From Achromobacter xylosoxidans (GTDB lineage Bacteria > Pseudomonadota > Gammaproteobacteria > Burkholderiales > Burkholderiaceae_B), in NCBI RefSeq assembly GCF_014490035.1, contig NZ_CP061008.1:186001-250000 (forward strand): a stretch of 64,000 bases of DNA, written 5' to 3'. Shown here one piece after another: positions 54,923-62,916 of this stretch. Numbering within the stretch: position 1 is the stretch's first letter; each line of letters starts with the position of its first letter. The position numbers were made by a program, and so were the translations under genes. Below the pieces are notes generated by a model, which worked only from the letters and a program-made list of their open reading frames with translations, searched no databases and had not been told where the DNA came from.

Positions 54923-56293
54923 TCAAGTCGATTGGGTGCTCTCACGGCGCAGGATCGAAACACGCAGGCCGGCGGGAAAGTCGGCAGCCGCGCCGCGCAT
55001 GTCATAGCGCACCATCAGACCATGATTGTGTGCGATGCGGCGCGCGATCGACACGCCCAGGCCGCTGCCGGATTCTTCATTGCCGGCGGCGCGCACGAAC
55101 CGGTCGCCCAGCCGTGGCAGGACCTCGGGCGCGATGCCCGCGCCAGCATCATCGATGAGGATGGCGCGGGCGCCAAGCGTCAGACGCACGCGTGTATGCC
55201 GCGGGCCATAGCGCACGGCGTTATCCAGCAGATTCTTCAGCATGATGGCCAGCGCATTGTTGCTGCCGGCCGTCGGAAGCGCGTTTTCCTTTCCGTCCGG
55301 CCATTCGATATCGATCTCGATGTCGCGCCGGTTTGCGATCCAGAGGCAGTCACCGACCGCCTGCTCGGCCACCAGGCTCCAGTTGACGGCGTCGTCAAAA
55401 CCCGAGGGGCCGTTGCTGTCGAGCCGCGCCAGCGTCAACAACTGAGCTACCAGCCGGTCCAGGCGGTCCAGCCCCGCACCCACGCTGCGTTGGGCATCCG
55501 CTCGCAACGTTGCGTCCTGCGCGCGCTGCGCCACTTCCCACTGCGCGCGCAAGGCGGCGAGCGGCGTGCGCAATTCATGGGCGGCGTCCGCGGTCAGGCG
55601 GCGTTCCTGTTCGATAAGACTGGCGACTCGTGCCAGCAAGTCATTCATGGCTTGCACGAGAATTTTGAGTTCCGCCGGCGCGGCAGCCTCGGACAGCGGC
55701 GTGCCGTCATCGGGACGGCGATTCTCCAAGGCCTGGGACAGCATGCGCACGGGCCGCAGAGCGCGGCGCACGGAAAGAATGAGCATGGCGATGAGTACAG
55801 GTAGTCCGATCAGCCAGGGAGCGATCTGGCTTGCGATGTAGGCGACCATGAGATCTTCGCGCTCACCGATGCGCTGGCCCACCGCGACGCGCGTTGTCTT
55901 GTCGTCGCTGGCGAGGTAATAAATCCGCCATGGCACGCCGTTGACCGTACTGTCGACAAAGCCCTCCTGGGACGGGTCGCGCGGGAATTGGAGCGCTTCG
56001 GCATCCAGTACAAGCGGCGCGCCTGCGTCGCGCCATATCGCCACGGACAGGTCTTTGCCGCTGGCGTCTCCAGAGTTCGGCGGATGGGGTGCTTGAAGCG
56101 GGCCGGGAATGCTGGCGCGGGGGGGAAGCAGGGCCGCGACCGCAAGCGTCTGCTCAGCCAGACGCAGCATGTCGGTGTCGTAGAGCTCGTTGATTTCGTG
56201 TGCGGCGCGCCAGTAGGTTCCTGCAATGGTCAGCAGCCATGCCAGGGGAGCGGCCAGCAGCACGGCAATGATCAGCCTGCGCTGCAGCGTCAT
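54923..56293 (-). CDS. Sensor histidine kinase (QseC/PmrB-like)
   Basis: 456 residues from the ATG at 56293, which overlaps the regulator's stop by 4 bases; a longer frame to 56536 runs through that gene and is rejected. Order: membrane helix (7-27), periplasmic sensor (28-~155) with no known fold, second helix (~158-174), HAMP (VRRALRPVRMLSQALENRRPDDG), dimerisation box DAAHELRTPLAALRAQW (His-239), N-box MLKNLLDNAVRYGP (Asn-354 region), DDAGAGIAPEVLPRLGDRFVRA and GSGLGVSIA for ATP binding. All catalytic residues are present. The signal is unknown. Confidence 0.9.
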   Translation of the reverse strand: MTLQRRLIIAVLLAAPLAWLLTIAGTYWRAAHEINELYDTDMLRLAEQTLAVAALLPPRASIPGPLQAPHPPNSGDASGKDLSVAIWRDAGAPLVLDAEALQFPRDPSQEGFVDSTVNGVPWRIYYLASDDKTTRVAVGQRIGEREDLMVAYIASQIAPWLIGLPVLIAMLILSVRRALRPVRMLSQALENRRPDDGTPLSEAAAPAELKILVQAMNDLLARVASLIEQERRLTADAAHELRTPLAALRAQWEVAQRAQDATLRADAQRSVGAGLDRLDRLVAQLLTLARLDSNGPSGFDDAVNWSLVAEQAVGDCLWIANRRDIEIDIEWPDGKENALPTAGSNNALAIMLKNLLDNAVRYGPRHTRVRLTLGARAILIDDAGAGIAPEVLPRLGDRFVRAAGNEESGSGLGVSIARRIAHNHGLMVRYDMRGAAADFPAGLRVSILRRESTQST

Positions 56294-56961
56294 GCCTCGG
56301 TCTCCACCTGACCCAGCGCGTAGCCAGCGCCCCTCAGTGTGCGGATCAGCTTGGGATGGATCTTCTTGCGCAGATGATGCACATGAACCTCGAGGGCATT
56401 GCTTTCCAGGTCGGAGTCCCAGTCGTAGAGCTTGTCGCGGATGAAATCGCGCGTCAGCACCCGGCTGGGATGCGTCAGGAATAGCTCCAGTAGCTGTGCT
56501 TCGCGTACGGTCAGATCCACCGCCAGTCCCTTCCACCGCGCTTCATGCGAGGCCGGCTGATACTCCAGGTCCCCATGGCGCCATACGGGTTCGGGCTTGC
56601 CCGCCAGCCGGCGCGTGACGGCGCGCAGACGGGCGGCCAGTTCATCCAGCGTGATGGGTTTGATCAGGTAGTCGTCCGCGCCAGCGTCGAGTCCGCCTAT
56701 CCGGCTTTCGACGGCGTCGCGCGCTGTCAGTATGACCACGGGGACGTCGATTCCGGCTTGGCGCCAACGTGTCAGCAACGTCACCCCGTCTTCGGATGGC
56801 AGACCAAGATCCAGCACCACCGCATCGTAGTGCACGGCGCGCAGGGCATGGTCGCCCTCTTGACCGTTGACGAACCAATCCACCGCGTACCCCAGCAGCC
56901 GCAGGCCGTTCTTGAGGCCATCGCCTATCAGCGGGTCATCTTCGACGATAAGAATTCGCAT
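56290..56961 (-). CDS. OmpR-family response regulator (QseB/PmrA-like)
   Basis: 223 residues: receiver with acidic pocket ED at residues 8-9, phosphorylated Asp-51 (VVLDLGLPSEDG), Thr in ILTAR and Lys in YLIKP; then the winged helix DNA-binding domain (LTVREAQLLELFLTHPSRVLTRDFIRDKLYDWDSDLESNALEVHVHHLRKKIHPKLIRTLRGAGY). SNALEVHVHHLRKK is typical of PmrA/QseB, which bind direct TTAA-type repeats; one lies in the 108-bp gap before the divergent hemolysin-like operon. Confidence 0.94.
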   Translation of the reverse strand: MRILIVEDDPLIGDGLKNGLRLLGYAVDWFVNGQEGDHALRAVHYDAVVLDLGLPSEDGVTLLTRWRQAGIDVPVVILTARDAVESRIGGLDAGADDYLIKPITLDELAARLRAVTRRLAGKPEPVWRHGDLEYQPASHEARWKGLAVDLTVREAQLLELFLTHPSRVLTRDFIRDKLYDWDSDLESNALEVHVHHLRKKIHPKLIRTLRGAGYALGQVETEA

Positions 56962-57008
56962 TCAAGAACTCCTACTAATGGCTTGGATGAGATTACCACC
57001 GAGGCGCG

Positions 57009-57025
57009 GTTAATTTGGAGTTAAG
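57009..57025. promoter_or_regulatory. PmrA/QseB-type direct-repeat operator
   Basis: GTTAAT-N5-GTTAAG lies in the gap between the response regulator (start 56961) and the five-gene operon (start 57070). It fits the (C/T)TTAA(T/G)-N5-repeat pattern recognised by PmrA/QseB-type regulators except for G in the first position. A third half-site GTTAAA is at 57051-57056. It probably governs both directions. Confidence 0.6.
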
Positions 57026-57069
57026 GTTCGGCCCGTACGCTGCGGCCATCGTTAAAGCAAGCGCTTCAA

Positions 57070-57717
57070 ATGGACCGACCAGAAATCATGACGCCGCAGC
57101 GCAAGGCCTCGCCACAGTCGACCGATTGGCCTTACACGGCTCCGCTCGCGCGGCCCCGCCCGGCATTGTTCGTGCATCCCTACGACGACCCGCAGCGCGG
57201 CTGTGTCGAATCCTATATCTACCTGCGCTACCGGCAGCGTTTTGGCGCTCGCCTGAAGCACTGGATGCCGACCTTGGTCAGCCTGCAGGCCGAAGGCCAG
57301 ATCCTCGCCGCGGCAGGATTTCGCGGCGCGGCTGAAACCCTGTATCTGGAGCGCTATCTTTCGGCGCCGGTGGAGCAGTACCTGCGTCAGCGCGACTTGT
57401 CCGTGGCCCGTCGCCACATCGTCGAGACGGGCCAGTTCGCCGCCGTCCGGCCGGGCGCGGGACGGCTGCTGGTGCCCCATCTGGCACTGCATCTGCACCA
57501 GCAGGGCTTCGAATGGGCGGTCAGCACCCTGACCTCCGAACTGCACCACCTGTTCTCGCGCATGGGCCTGGCTCATCAGCCCCTGGCCGCCGCCACGCCC
57601 GCGCGGCTGGATCCTGGCGAACGGCGCGACTGGGGCAACTACTACGAACATGATCCTCAGGTATTTGCCGGGCGCCTGAGCCTTATTCTGAATCGATTCG
57701 GCGAGTCTCAATCATGA
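57070..57717 (+). CDS. Thermostable-hemolysin-family (GNAT/LuxI-like) protein
   Basis: 215 residues. LFVHPYDDPQRGCVESYIYLRYRQRFGARLKHWMPTLVSLQA and ILAAAGFRGAAETLYLERYLSAPVEQYL match the thermostable hemolysin family (T_hemolysin), which is related in fold to acetyltransferases and autoinducer synthases rather than pore-forming toxins. No signal peptide is visible, so it is probably cytosolic. Start 57070, with ATG 57088 as an alternative. It overlaps the next gene by 4 bases (ATGA) and opens a five-gene operon divergent from the two-component system. Confidence 0.82.
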   Translation: MDRPEIMTPQRKASPQSTDWPYTAPLARPRPALFVHPYDDPQRGCVESYIYLRYRQRFGARLKHWMPTLVSLQAEGQILAAAGFRGAAETLYLERYLSAPVEQYLRQRDLSVARRHIVETGQFAAVRPGAGRLLVPHLALHLHQQGFEWAVSTLTSELHHLFSRMGLAHQPLAAATPARLDPGERRDWGNYYEHDPQVFAGRLSLILNRFGESQS

Positions 57718-59192
57718 CCGGTCAGGAGTTTCTTGCGTCGTTGACGCGCGGCGACCGTCGCTTGCAACCTGCCTTGCGTTCATCGGTGGCATTGACCTAT
57801 GCAGAACTGTCGGAGCGGGTGCGGGTTTGCGCGGACGCGCTCTCTGCATATGGCCCGCGGGTAGTCGCGACGCTGTTGGACAACGGCGCGGATTGGATCG
57901 TTGCCGATCTGGCGTGCCTGGCGATGGGCGCCGTGCACTTGCCATTGCCGTTGTTCTTCACGCCGGAGCAGCGGCAGGCCGCGATGAGCGCGGCCGGCGC
58001 CAGCCTGCTGCTGACGCCGGCCAGCCGGCATGTGCAAGCAAGCTCCGACATGGATGTGTCCGAAGTCACCCAGCTCGACGGCCTGGCGGTCAGGCTGCTG
58101 CCTTTTCCGGCGATTCCCTTGCCGGCTGGCACATCCAAGATCACGTTCACGTCTGGCTCCACCGGGCAGCCCAAGGGCGTATGTCTGGGCAGCGCCCAGA
58201 TGCTGGATGTCGCGCATGGCCTGGCCGACGCCACGCGCGGGATCGGCATCGGCAGCCATCTCACTGCCTTGCCTTTGCCCGTGTTGCTGGAGAACATCGC
58301 CGGCGTCTACGCGCCCCTGCTGGAAGGCGCGTGTATCCACGTATCGCCGTTGGCGGAGGTCGGGCTGCAGGGATCTTCCCAATTCGATCCCGGGCGATTT
58401 CACGCGGCGTTGACTGCGTCCGAGGCCAATAGCGTGATCGTGCTGCCGCAGATGCTGCGCGCCTACGCCGCCTGGCTGGCAGCGACCCGGGCGCCTGCGC
58501 CACCGCAGCTGCGCCTGATGGCTGTGGGCGGCGCCGCGGTGGGTGCGCCATTGCTGGAGCAGGCGCGCAGGCTTGGTCTTCCCGCCTACGAAGGATATGG
58601 CCTGTCTGAAGCCGCTTCCGTGCAGACGCTGAACCTGCCGGGCGCGGATTTGCCGGGCTCGGCGGGCCGGCCATTGCCGCATGCGCGAGTCCGCATTGCC
58701 GAAGACGGCGAGATCGAGATCGCCGGGACGCCGTTTCTTGGCTACCTCGGCGTTCCGGCGACGGCCGGCGATTGGTGGCCGACTGGCGATCTTGGTCGCC
58801 TGGATCCCGCAGGGTACCTGCATGTAGAAGGCCGCAAAAAGAACGTTCTCATCACGGGCTTCGGCCGCAACGTTTCGCCGGAGTGGGTCGAGATCGAACT
58901 GGGCAATCAGCCCGAGATCCGCCACGCAGTCGTGTACGGCGATGGCGAAGCCGAGCTGGGCGCCGTGATCTGGCCCCAGGGCATGGCTTCGGCGGCGGCC
59001 ATCGACGCGGCCATAGCGCGGGCCAACCAGCGGCTGCCCGACTACGCCCGCATTGGCCGCTGGCTTCAGGCGCGCGCCGAGTTCTCGGTGGACGGGGGCA
59101 TGGCTACCGCCAACGGACGGCCCCGCCGAAGCGCGATTCTTCAACAGCATCCGGACCTGTTCCAAAGCGTCCGGCCCTTTTCTCCGGTGTAA
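57714..59192 (+). CDS. AMP-dependent acyl/aryl synthetase-like enzyme
   Basis: 492 residues of the ANL superfamily. The P-loop KITFTSGSTGQPKGV (residues ~140-154), YEGYGLSEA, DWWPTGDLGRLDPAGYLHVEGRKKNVLITGFGRNVSPEWVE are all present. The C-terminal A10 motif, which should carry the adenylating Lys, reads FSVDGGMATANGRPRRSAI and has no lysine; activity of the acyl-adenylation half-reaction may thus be altered. A carboxylic acid is the expected substrate. Start codon overlaps the hemolysin-like gene. Confidence 0.85.
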   Translation: MTGQEFLASLTRGDRRLQPALRSSVALTYAELSERVRVCADALSAYGPRVVATLLDNGADWIVADLACLAMGAVHLPLPLFFTPEQRQAAMSAAGASLLLTPASRHVQASSDMDVSEVTQLDGLAVRLLPFPAIPLPAGTSKITFTSGSTGQPKGVCLGSAQMLDVAHGLADATRGIGIGSHLTALPLPVLLENIAGVYAPLLEGACIHVSPLAEVGLQGSSQFDPGRFHAALTASEANSVIVLPQMLRAYAAWLAATRAPAPPQLRLMAVGGAAVGAPLLEQARRLGLPAYEGYGLSEAASVQTLNLPGADLPGSAGRPLPHARVRIAEDGEIEIAGTPFLGYLGVPATAGDWWPTGDLGRLDPAGYLHVEGRKKNVLITGFGRNVSPEWVEIELGNQPEIRHAVVYGDGEAELGAVIWPQGMASAAAIDAAIARANQRLPDYARIGRWLQARAEFSVDGGMATANGRPRRSAILQQHPDLFQSVRPFSPV

Positions 59193-59198
59193 ACCAAA

Positions 59199-59870
59199 AT
59201 GCCATTTTTCGATTCTCTCGTGGACGCAACGCGGGGCAGCCGGGAAGCGCTGGTCCAGGCGCCCATCATCCAGGACTGTCTGCGCGGCGAGGTCGCGCTG
59301 CCTTCATACATCCGCTTCCTGGCCGAGGCCTATCACCATGTGCGGCACACGGTGCCCTTGATGCACGCGTGCCGCACCCGCATGCCAGGCCGCCTGGCAT
59401 GGATGGACGCGGCGCTGGAGGAATACATCGAGGAGGAAACCGGCCATGACGAATGGATACTGAACGACCTGCGCGCGGCGGGCGCGGACGCCGAGGCGAT
59501 CAAGCGCGCGGGCCCCGGCCCGGATACGGAAATCATGGTGGCCTACGCCTACGACACCATCATGCGGAACAACCCGGTGGGCTTCTTCGGCATGGTCCAC
59601 GTATTGGAGGGAACGAGCGTCGCGCTGGCTCTGAACGCTGCGGACCGGATCCAGCAGGCGTTGGGCCTGCCCGGAACGGCCTTCAGCTATCTGCGCTCGC
59701 ATGGCACGCTCGATCAGGAGCACACCGCACATTTCGCCGAATTGATGAATCGGCTGGAGCATCCCGACGATCAGGCGGCCGTCATCCATGCGGCGCATAT
59801 GTTCTACCGCCTGTACGGTGCGATCTTCCGCGGATTGCCGCGAGCCGCGGCCGGGAGCGTGCCGGCATGA
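59199..59870 (+). CDS. Heme-oxygenase-like (TenA/PqqC fold) putative diiron oxidase
   Basis: 223 residues, all-helical. Candidate metal ligands are at the spacing of the heme-oxygenase-like diiron oxidase (HDO) group: Glu-43, E-x2-H at 80-83 (EEETGHDEW), Glu-137 (VLEGTS), and E-x3-H at 174-178 (DQEHTAHF). Well-studied HDOs such as UndA act on fatty acids or amino acids. Homologues are usually labelled 'TenA family' or 'iron-containing redox enzyme'. It follows the ligase by 6 bp. Substrate unknown; ligand assignment is by eye. Confidence 0.75.
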   Translation: MPFFDSLVDATRGSREALVQAPIIQDCLRGEVALPSYIRFLAEAYHHVRHTVPLMHACRTRMPGRLAWMDAALEEYIEEETGHDEWILNDLRAAGADAEAIKRAGPGPDTEIMVAYAYDTIMRNNPVGFFGMVHVLEGTSVALALNAADRIQQALGLPGTAFSYLRSHGTLDQEHTAHFAELMNRLEHPDDQAAVIHAAHMFYRLYGAIFRGLPRAAAGSVPA

Positions 59871-60682
59871 AGATCAATCAGGCCTCGGTCGTGCTTACGG
59901 GAGCTGCCGGCGGGTTGGGCAGCGCCATCGCACGCATGTTGCGCGCCGAAGGAGCGCGCGTGTTGCTGGTCGGAAGGCGCGCCGGTCCCACGCTGGAACT
60001 GGCCAAGTCATTGAGCCTGGACGCGCATGACCGCAGCGCGGTAGACGCCCTCGTGGTGGATATCACCACGCAGGAAGGACGGGCGGCGATTGCGGACGCC
60101 GCCGCGGCGCGTCGCGCCAACGTGCTCATCAACAACGCGGCGGTCGCGGGGTTTGGCGCGGCGGGCGCGATGAACCCTGAGCAGACCCAGCAGATCTTCG
60201 ATACAAACGCCATCGCGCCCATGCTGTTGACCGCCAGTCTGCTGCCCGTGCTGCTTGGCCAGCCACGCGCTCAGGTCTTGAACATAGGCTCCGTGCTGGG
60301 CAGCCTGGGCGTTCCCGGCTTTGCGGCGTACGGCGCGTCCAAGGCAGCCCTGCGTGTCTATACGGAATCCCTGAGACGCGAACTCGCGGACTCTCCCGTG
60401 CGTGTCCAGTACTACGCCCCGCGCGCCATCGATACACCCTTCAATGCGGCTGACGTCATCGCCTTCAACCAGGCGACCGGATCGCCGACGGACAGCCCGG
60501 AGGCGGTCGCCCGTGCCGTGCTGCGCATGCTGGAAGCGGAGACGGCCCAGCGCTACGCCGGCCTGTTCGAAGCCCTGGCGGTCCGGCTCAACGCACTCTT
60601 TCCGCGCCTGCTCGATGGCGCATTCACCAAGCATCGGCGCGCCTTGAGGCCGCCGCCGCCGCAATCAGGAGTCTCATCATGA
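59867..60682 (+). CDS. Short-chain dehydrogenase/reductase
   Basis: 271 residues. NAD(P)-binding TGAAGGLGSAIARML, NNAA at the fourth strand, catalytic Ser in NIGSVLGSLG and Y-x3-K in YGASKAALRVYTESLRREL. Its last ~50 residues (LRMLEAETAQRYAGLFEALAVRLNALFPRLLDGAF) are typical of SDRs from lipid-like pathways. The start overlaps the oxidase gene by 4 bases. It would reduce or oxidise a carbonyl in the same pathway as the ligase and oxidase. Confidence 0.9.
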   Translation: MKINQASVVLTGAAGGLGSAIARMLRAEGARVLLVGRRAGPTLELAKSLSLDAHDRSAVDALVVDITTQEGRAAIADAAAARRANVLINNAAVAGFGAAGAMNPEQTQQIFDTNAIAPMLLTASLLPVLLGQPRAQVLNIGSVLGSLGVPGFAAYGASKAALRVYTESLRRELADSPVRVQYYAPRAIDTPFNAADVIAFNQATGSPTDSPEAVARAVLRMLEAETAQRYAGLFEALAVRLNALFPRLLDGAFTKHRRALRPPPPQSGVSS

Positions 60683-61341
60683 TCCGCAGAGCTTTCCTGC
60701 GTTACGCTTCATCGGCCATGCTTGCCATGAGCGCATATTCCTTTCTTCCCGCAGCCCAAGCGGAGCCGGCCGACATGGACAACGCCATCGGCGCCTTGCA
60801 GAAGGAGTGGGCGGAGATTCAGTATCAGATGCCGGAAGCGAAGCGGGAGACCGGCTTCGAAGCCCTGGCGCAGAAGGCGCATGCCGTGACCGCGAAGTAC
60901 AACAACCGCGCCGAGCCTCACATCTGGGAAGGCATCATCCTGAGTTCCTGGGCTGGGGCCAAGGGCGGGCTGGGCGCGCTTGGCATCGCGAAGCAGGCCA
61001 AGGCCGAATACGAGACTGCGATCCAGATCGACAGCAACGCGTTAAGCGGGTCCGCGCTCAACAGCCTCGGTGTGCTGTACTACAAGGTTCCTGGCTGGCC
61101 GGTCGGCTTCGGGGACAACAAGAAGGCCGAGGCGTTGTTGCAGCAGGCGCTTGCGATCAATCCGGATGGCATAGATCCCAACTATTTCTATGCGGATTAT
61201 CTGGTTTACCGGAACCGCAATGCGGAGGCGGCCCCATATCTGGAGAAGGCGTTGCGTGCGCCCGCGCGCCCTGGGCGCGAGCTCGCCGATCGGGGGCGCA
61301 GGCAAGAGGCCGAGGCCCTGCTCAAGAAAGTTCGTGGCTGA
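60679..61341 (+). CDS. Exported TPR-like protein of the five-gene operon
   Basis: 220 residues, overlapping the SDR stop by 4 bases. The N-terminus IRRAFLRYASSAMLAMSAYSFLPAAQAEP reads as a signal peptide with a twin-arginine-like RRxFL motif, so Tat export is possible. The mature protein is helical with TPR-like units (AKAEYETAIQIDSNALSGSALNSLGVLYYK; AEALLQQALAINPDGIDPNYFYADYLVY). It may act as an envelope partner or carrier; no enzyme motif is visible. Confidence 0.8.
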   Translation: MIRRAFLRYASSAMLAMSAYSFLPAAQAEPADMDNAIGALQKEWAEIQYQMPEAKRETGFEALAQKAHAVTAKYNNRAEPHIWEGIILSSWAGAKGGLGALGIAKQAKAEYETAIQIDSNALSGSALNSLGVLYYKVPGWPVGFGDNKKAEALLQQALAINPDGIDPNYFYADYLVYRNRNAEAAPYLEKALRAPARPGRELADRGRRQEAEALLKKVRG

Positions 61342-61399
61342 GGCGGGGTTCCAGCTCCGGAGGCGGGCAATCAGTGCGCGGGGCGGGCGCTGGCCATGA

Positions 61400-61894
61400 T
61401 CAAGTCAGATGCACCGACGACGCGATCCCCTGGTCCGCCATCTTCGAATACGGGCAGATCGATTCCGTCTCGTGGACCAGCGCCAAGGCGAGGTCCTTCG
61501 GCAGTCCGGGCAAGGAAATCTCCAGCCTGGCCTTGATGCAGAACAGGCCGTCAAACGCTTCGCGCGCGAAAGTAGTGGTGCAGTGAATGGCGAAATCCGC
61601 CGGCAGCGGGACACCGTTCTTCATGGCGACCAGCTTCATGGCGCCATGAAAGCAAGCGGCAAAGCCGGCCGCGAATAATTGCTCGGGATTGGTGCCGCCG
61701 CCGTTGCCGCCAAGCTCCTTGGGCAACCTGAGTTCGAGTTCCAGTTCGCCGTCGTTGGAGATCGCGCGGCCCGACGATCTGCCGTGTCCGGAGACGCCGC
61801 CAGTCACGGACACGGTGGTCGTGTACAGGGGCAGGTCCTCTGTGCCGACATAGGGTTCCAGGAGCGAAACAGAGGGCGCGGACGGGGCTTTCAT
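61400..61894 (-). CDS. OsmC/Ohr-type organic hydroperoxide resistance protein
   Basis: 164 residues. The peroxidatic Cys-81 (AAGFAACFHGAMK) and resolving Cys-147 (SICPYSKM) are both present, with TNPEQLFAAG typical of Ohr. It reduces organic peroxides using lipoyl-type thiols. The N-terminal ~20 residues before LYTTTVSVTGG are an extra tail. Convergent with the five-gene operon; no OhrR gene is adjacent. Confidence 0.92.
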   Translation of the reverse strand: MKAPSAPSVSLLEPYVGTEDLPLYTTTVSVTGGVSGHGRSSGRAISNDGELELELRLPKELGGNGGGTNPEQLFAAGFAACFHGAMKLVAMKNGVPLPADFAIHCTTTFAREAFDGLFCIKARLEISLPGLPKDLALALVHETESICPYSKMADQGIASSVHLT

Positions 61895-62026
61895 GGGGGA
61901 CTCCTCAAGTGCGGATATGCGGTTTGCTGTTTTTTCCGCGGCAACTATAAAGTTGTCCCCTATGGGCGAAAAGACAGAATTTCTGTTCTGACCGGCATCT
62001 TTTCTTGTACCGTCAGCGCCGGCTTC

Positions 62027-62776
62027 CTAGGCGCTCTTCTTGATATTGGCAAGCCGGTGCAACTCGTCCACGTCAAGGATAGCCAGCCCGCCATAGTAGG
62101 TTTCCAGCACGCCCGCGCGAGCTAGCCTCGCAAGCGCTGCATTGCAGCGTTGCCGCGAAATGCCGCACAGGCCGGCGATTTCTTCCTGGGAAACCTTCAG
62201 GCGTCCGTTGGTGCCGGAATGCCTCTCCGCATTGAACTGCGCGGCGACGGCGCGCGCCACCGTGGTGTCGACGTCGAGCAGCACGTTGGACGTGAAGCTG
62301 CTCATCAGCCAGTCCACGCGTTGCGCGAGATGCATCATCAGCGCCTTGGTGAACTCGATGTTGTTGTTCCAGAGACGTTCACAGGTCTCGCGCGGCAGAA
62401 TCACGATCTGGCTGGGCCGCAGCGCGACCACCTCGTACTCGAACCGCTCGCGGCGGATCATGGTGGCTTCGCCGAACCAGCTGCCGGTGCTGAAGCCGGC
62501 CAGAGACAGGGACTTGCCGTCCGCGCCCGGCGAGGACCATTTCACCAGCCCCTGCACCACGCCGTACCATCCCGGCGAGCGGCTGCCCGCGCGGAACAGG
62601 AACTGGCCCGCGGCCAGCGTCACGACGCGCAATTCCGCGCGGATCAGGTCGCGCTCGAGTTCCGGCAAGCCCTTGTACCAAGGGACGACGTCGAGCATCT
62701 TGTCCACCGCCCCTTGCGTGCGCCGCCGCCGCGCGCTCAGGGGTTCGTCGCCGGCGTCGGCAAGCCGTTCGCCCAT
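62027..62776 (-). CDS. Crp/Fnr-family transcriptional regulator
   Basis: 249 residues from ATG 62776, with AAGGAGG six bases before it; the frame to 62914 is thus not used. N-terminal ~130 residues are a cNMP-like sensor fold (WYKGLPELERDLIRAELRVVTLAAGQFLFRAGSRSPGWYGVVQGLVKWSS), without the Fnr cysteines. The C-terminal HTH is RLKVSQEEIAGLCGISRQRCNAALARLARAGVLETYYGGLAILDVDEL. It is divergent from the substrate-binding protein 140 bp away. Confidence 0.9.
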   Translation of the reverse strand: MGERLADAGDEPLSARRRRTQGAVDKMLDVVPWYKGLPELERDLIRAELRVVTLAAGQFLFRAGSRSPGWYGVVQGLVKWSSPGADGKSLSLAGFSTGSWFGEATMIRRERFEYEVVALRPSQIVILPRETCERLWNNNIEFTKALMMHLAQRVDWLMSSFTSNVLLDVDTTVARAVAAQFNAERHSGTNGRLKVSQEEIAGLCGISRQRCNAALARLARAGVLETYYGGLAILDVDELHRLANIKKSA

Positions 62777-62916
62777 GTGTGCCTCCTTCGTAGCCGTTGT
62801 GGTGCCGCTCAGGTAAACCCTAGGGTGCTTTGTCACCATGATGACTGTCCGCGGTCTGGGGCCGGCACCAGAATAGCCGAGGTCCCAGACGCCAAAACCC
62901 ACAAGAGGAGACAAGC

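Noticed and set aside
54923-56536. A longer 537-residue version of the histidine kinase
   Set aside because: The extra N-terminus runs through the response regulator gene; the ATG at 56293 gives a normal membrane-helix start and a 4-base overlap.
62832-62845. GTCA-N6-TGAC palindrome between the Crp/Fnr gene and the substrate-binding protein gene
   Set aside because: Only 4-bp arms, which do not extend; too weak to call an operator.
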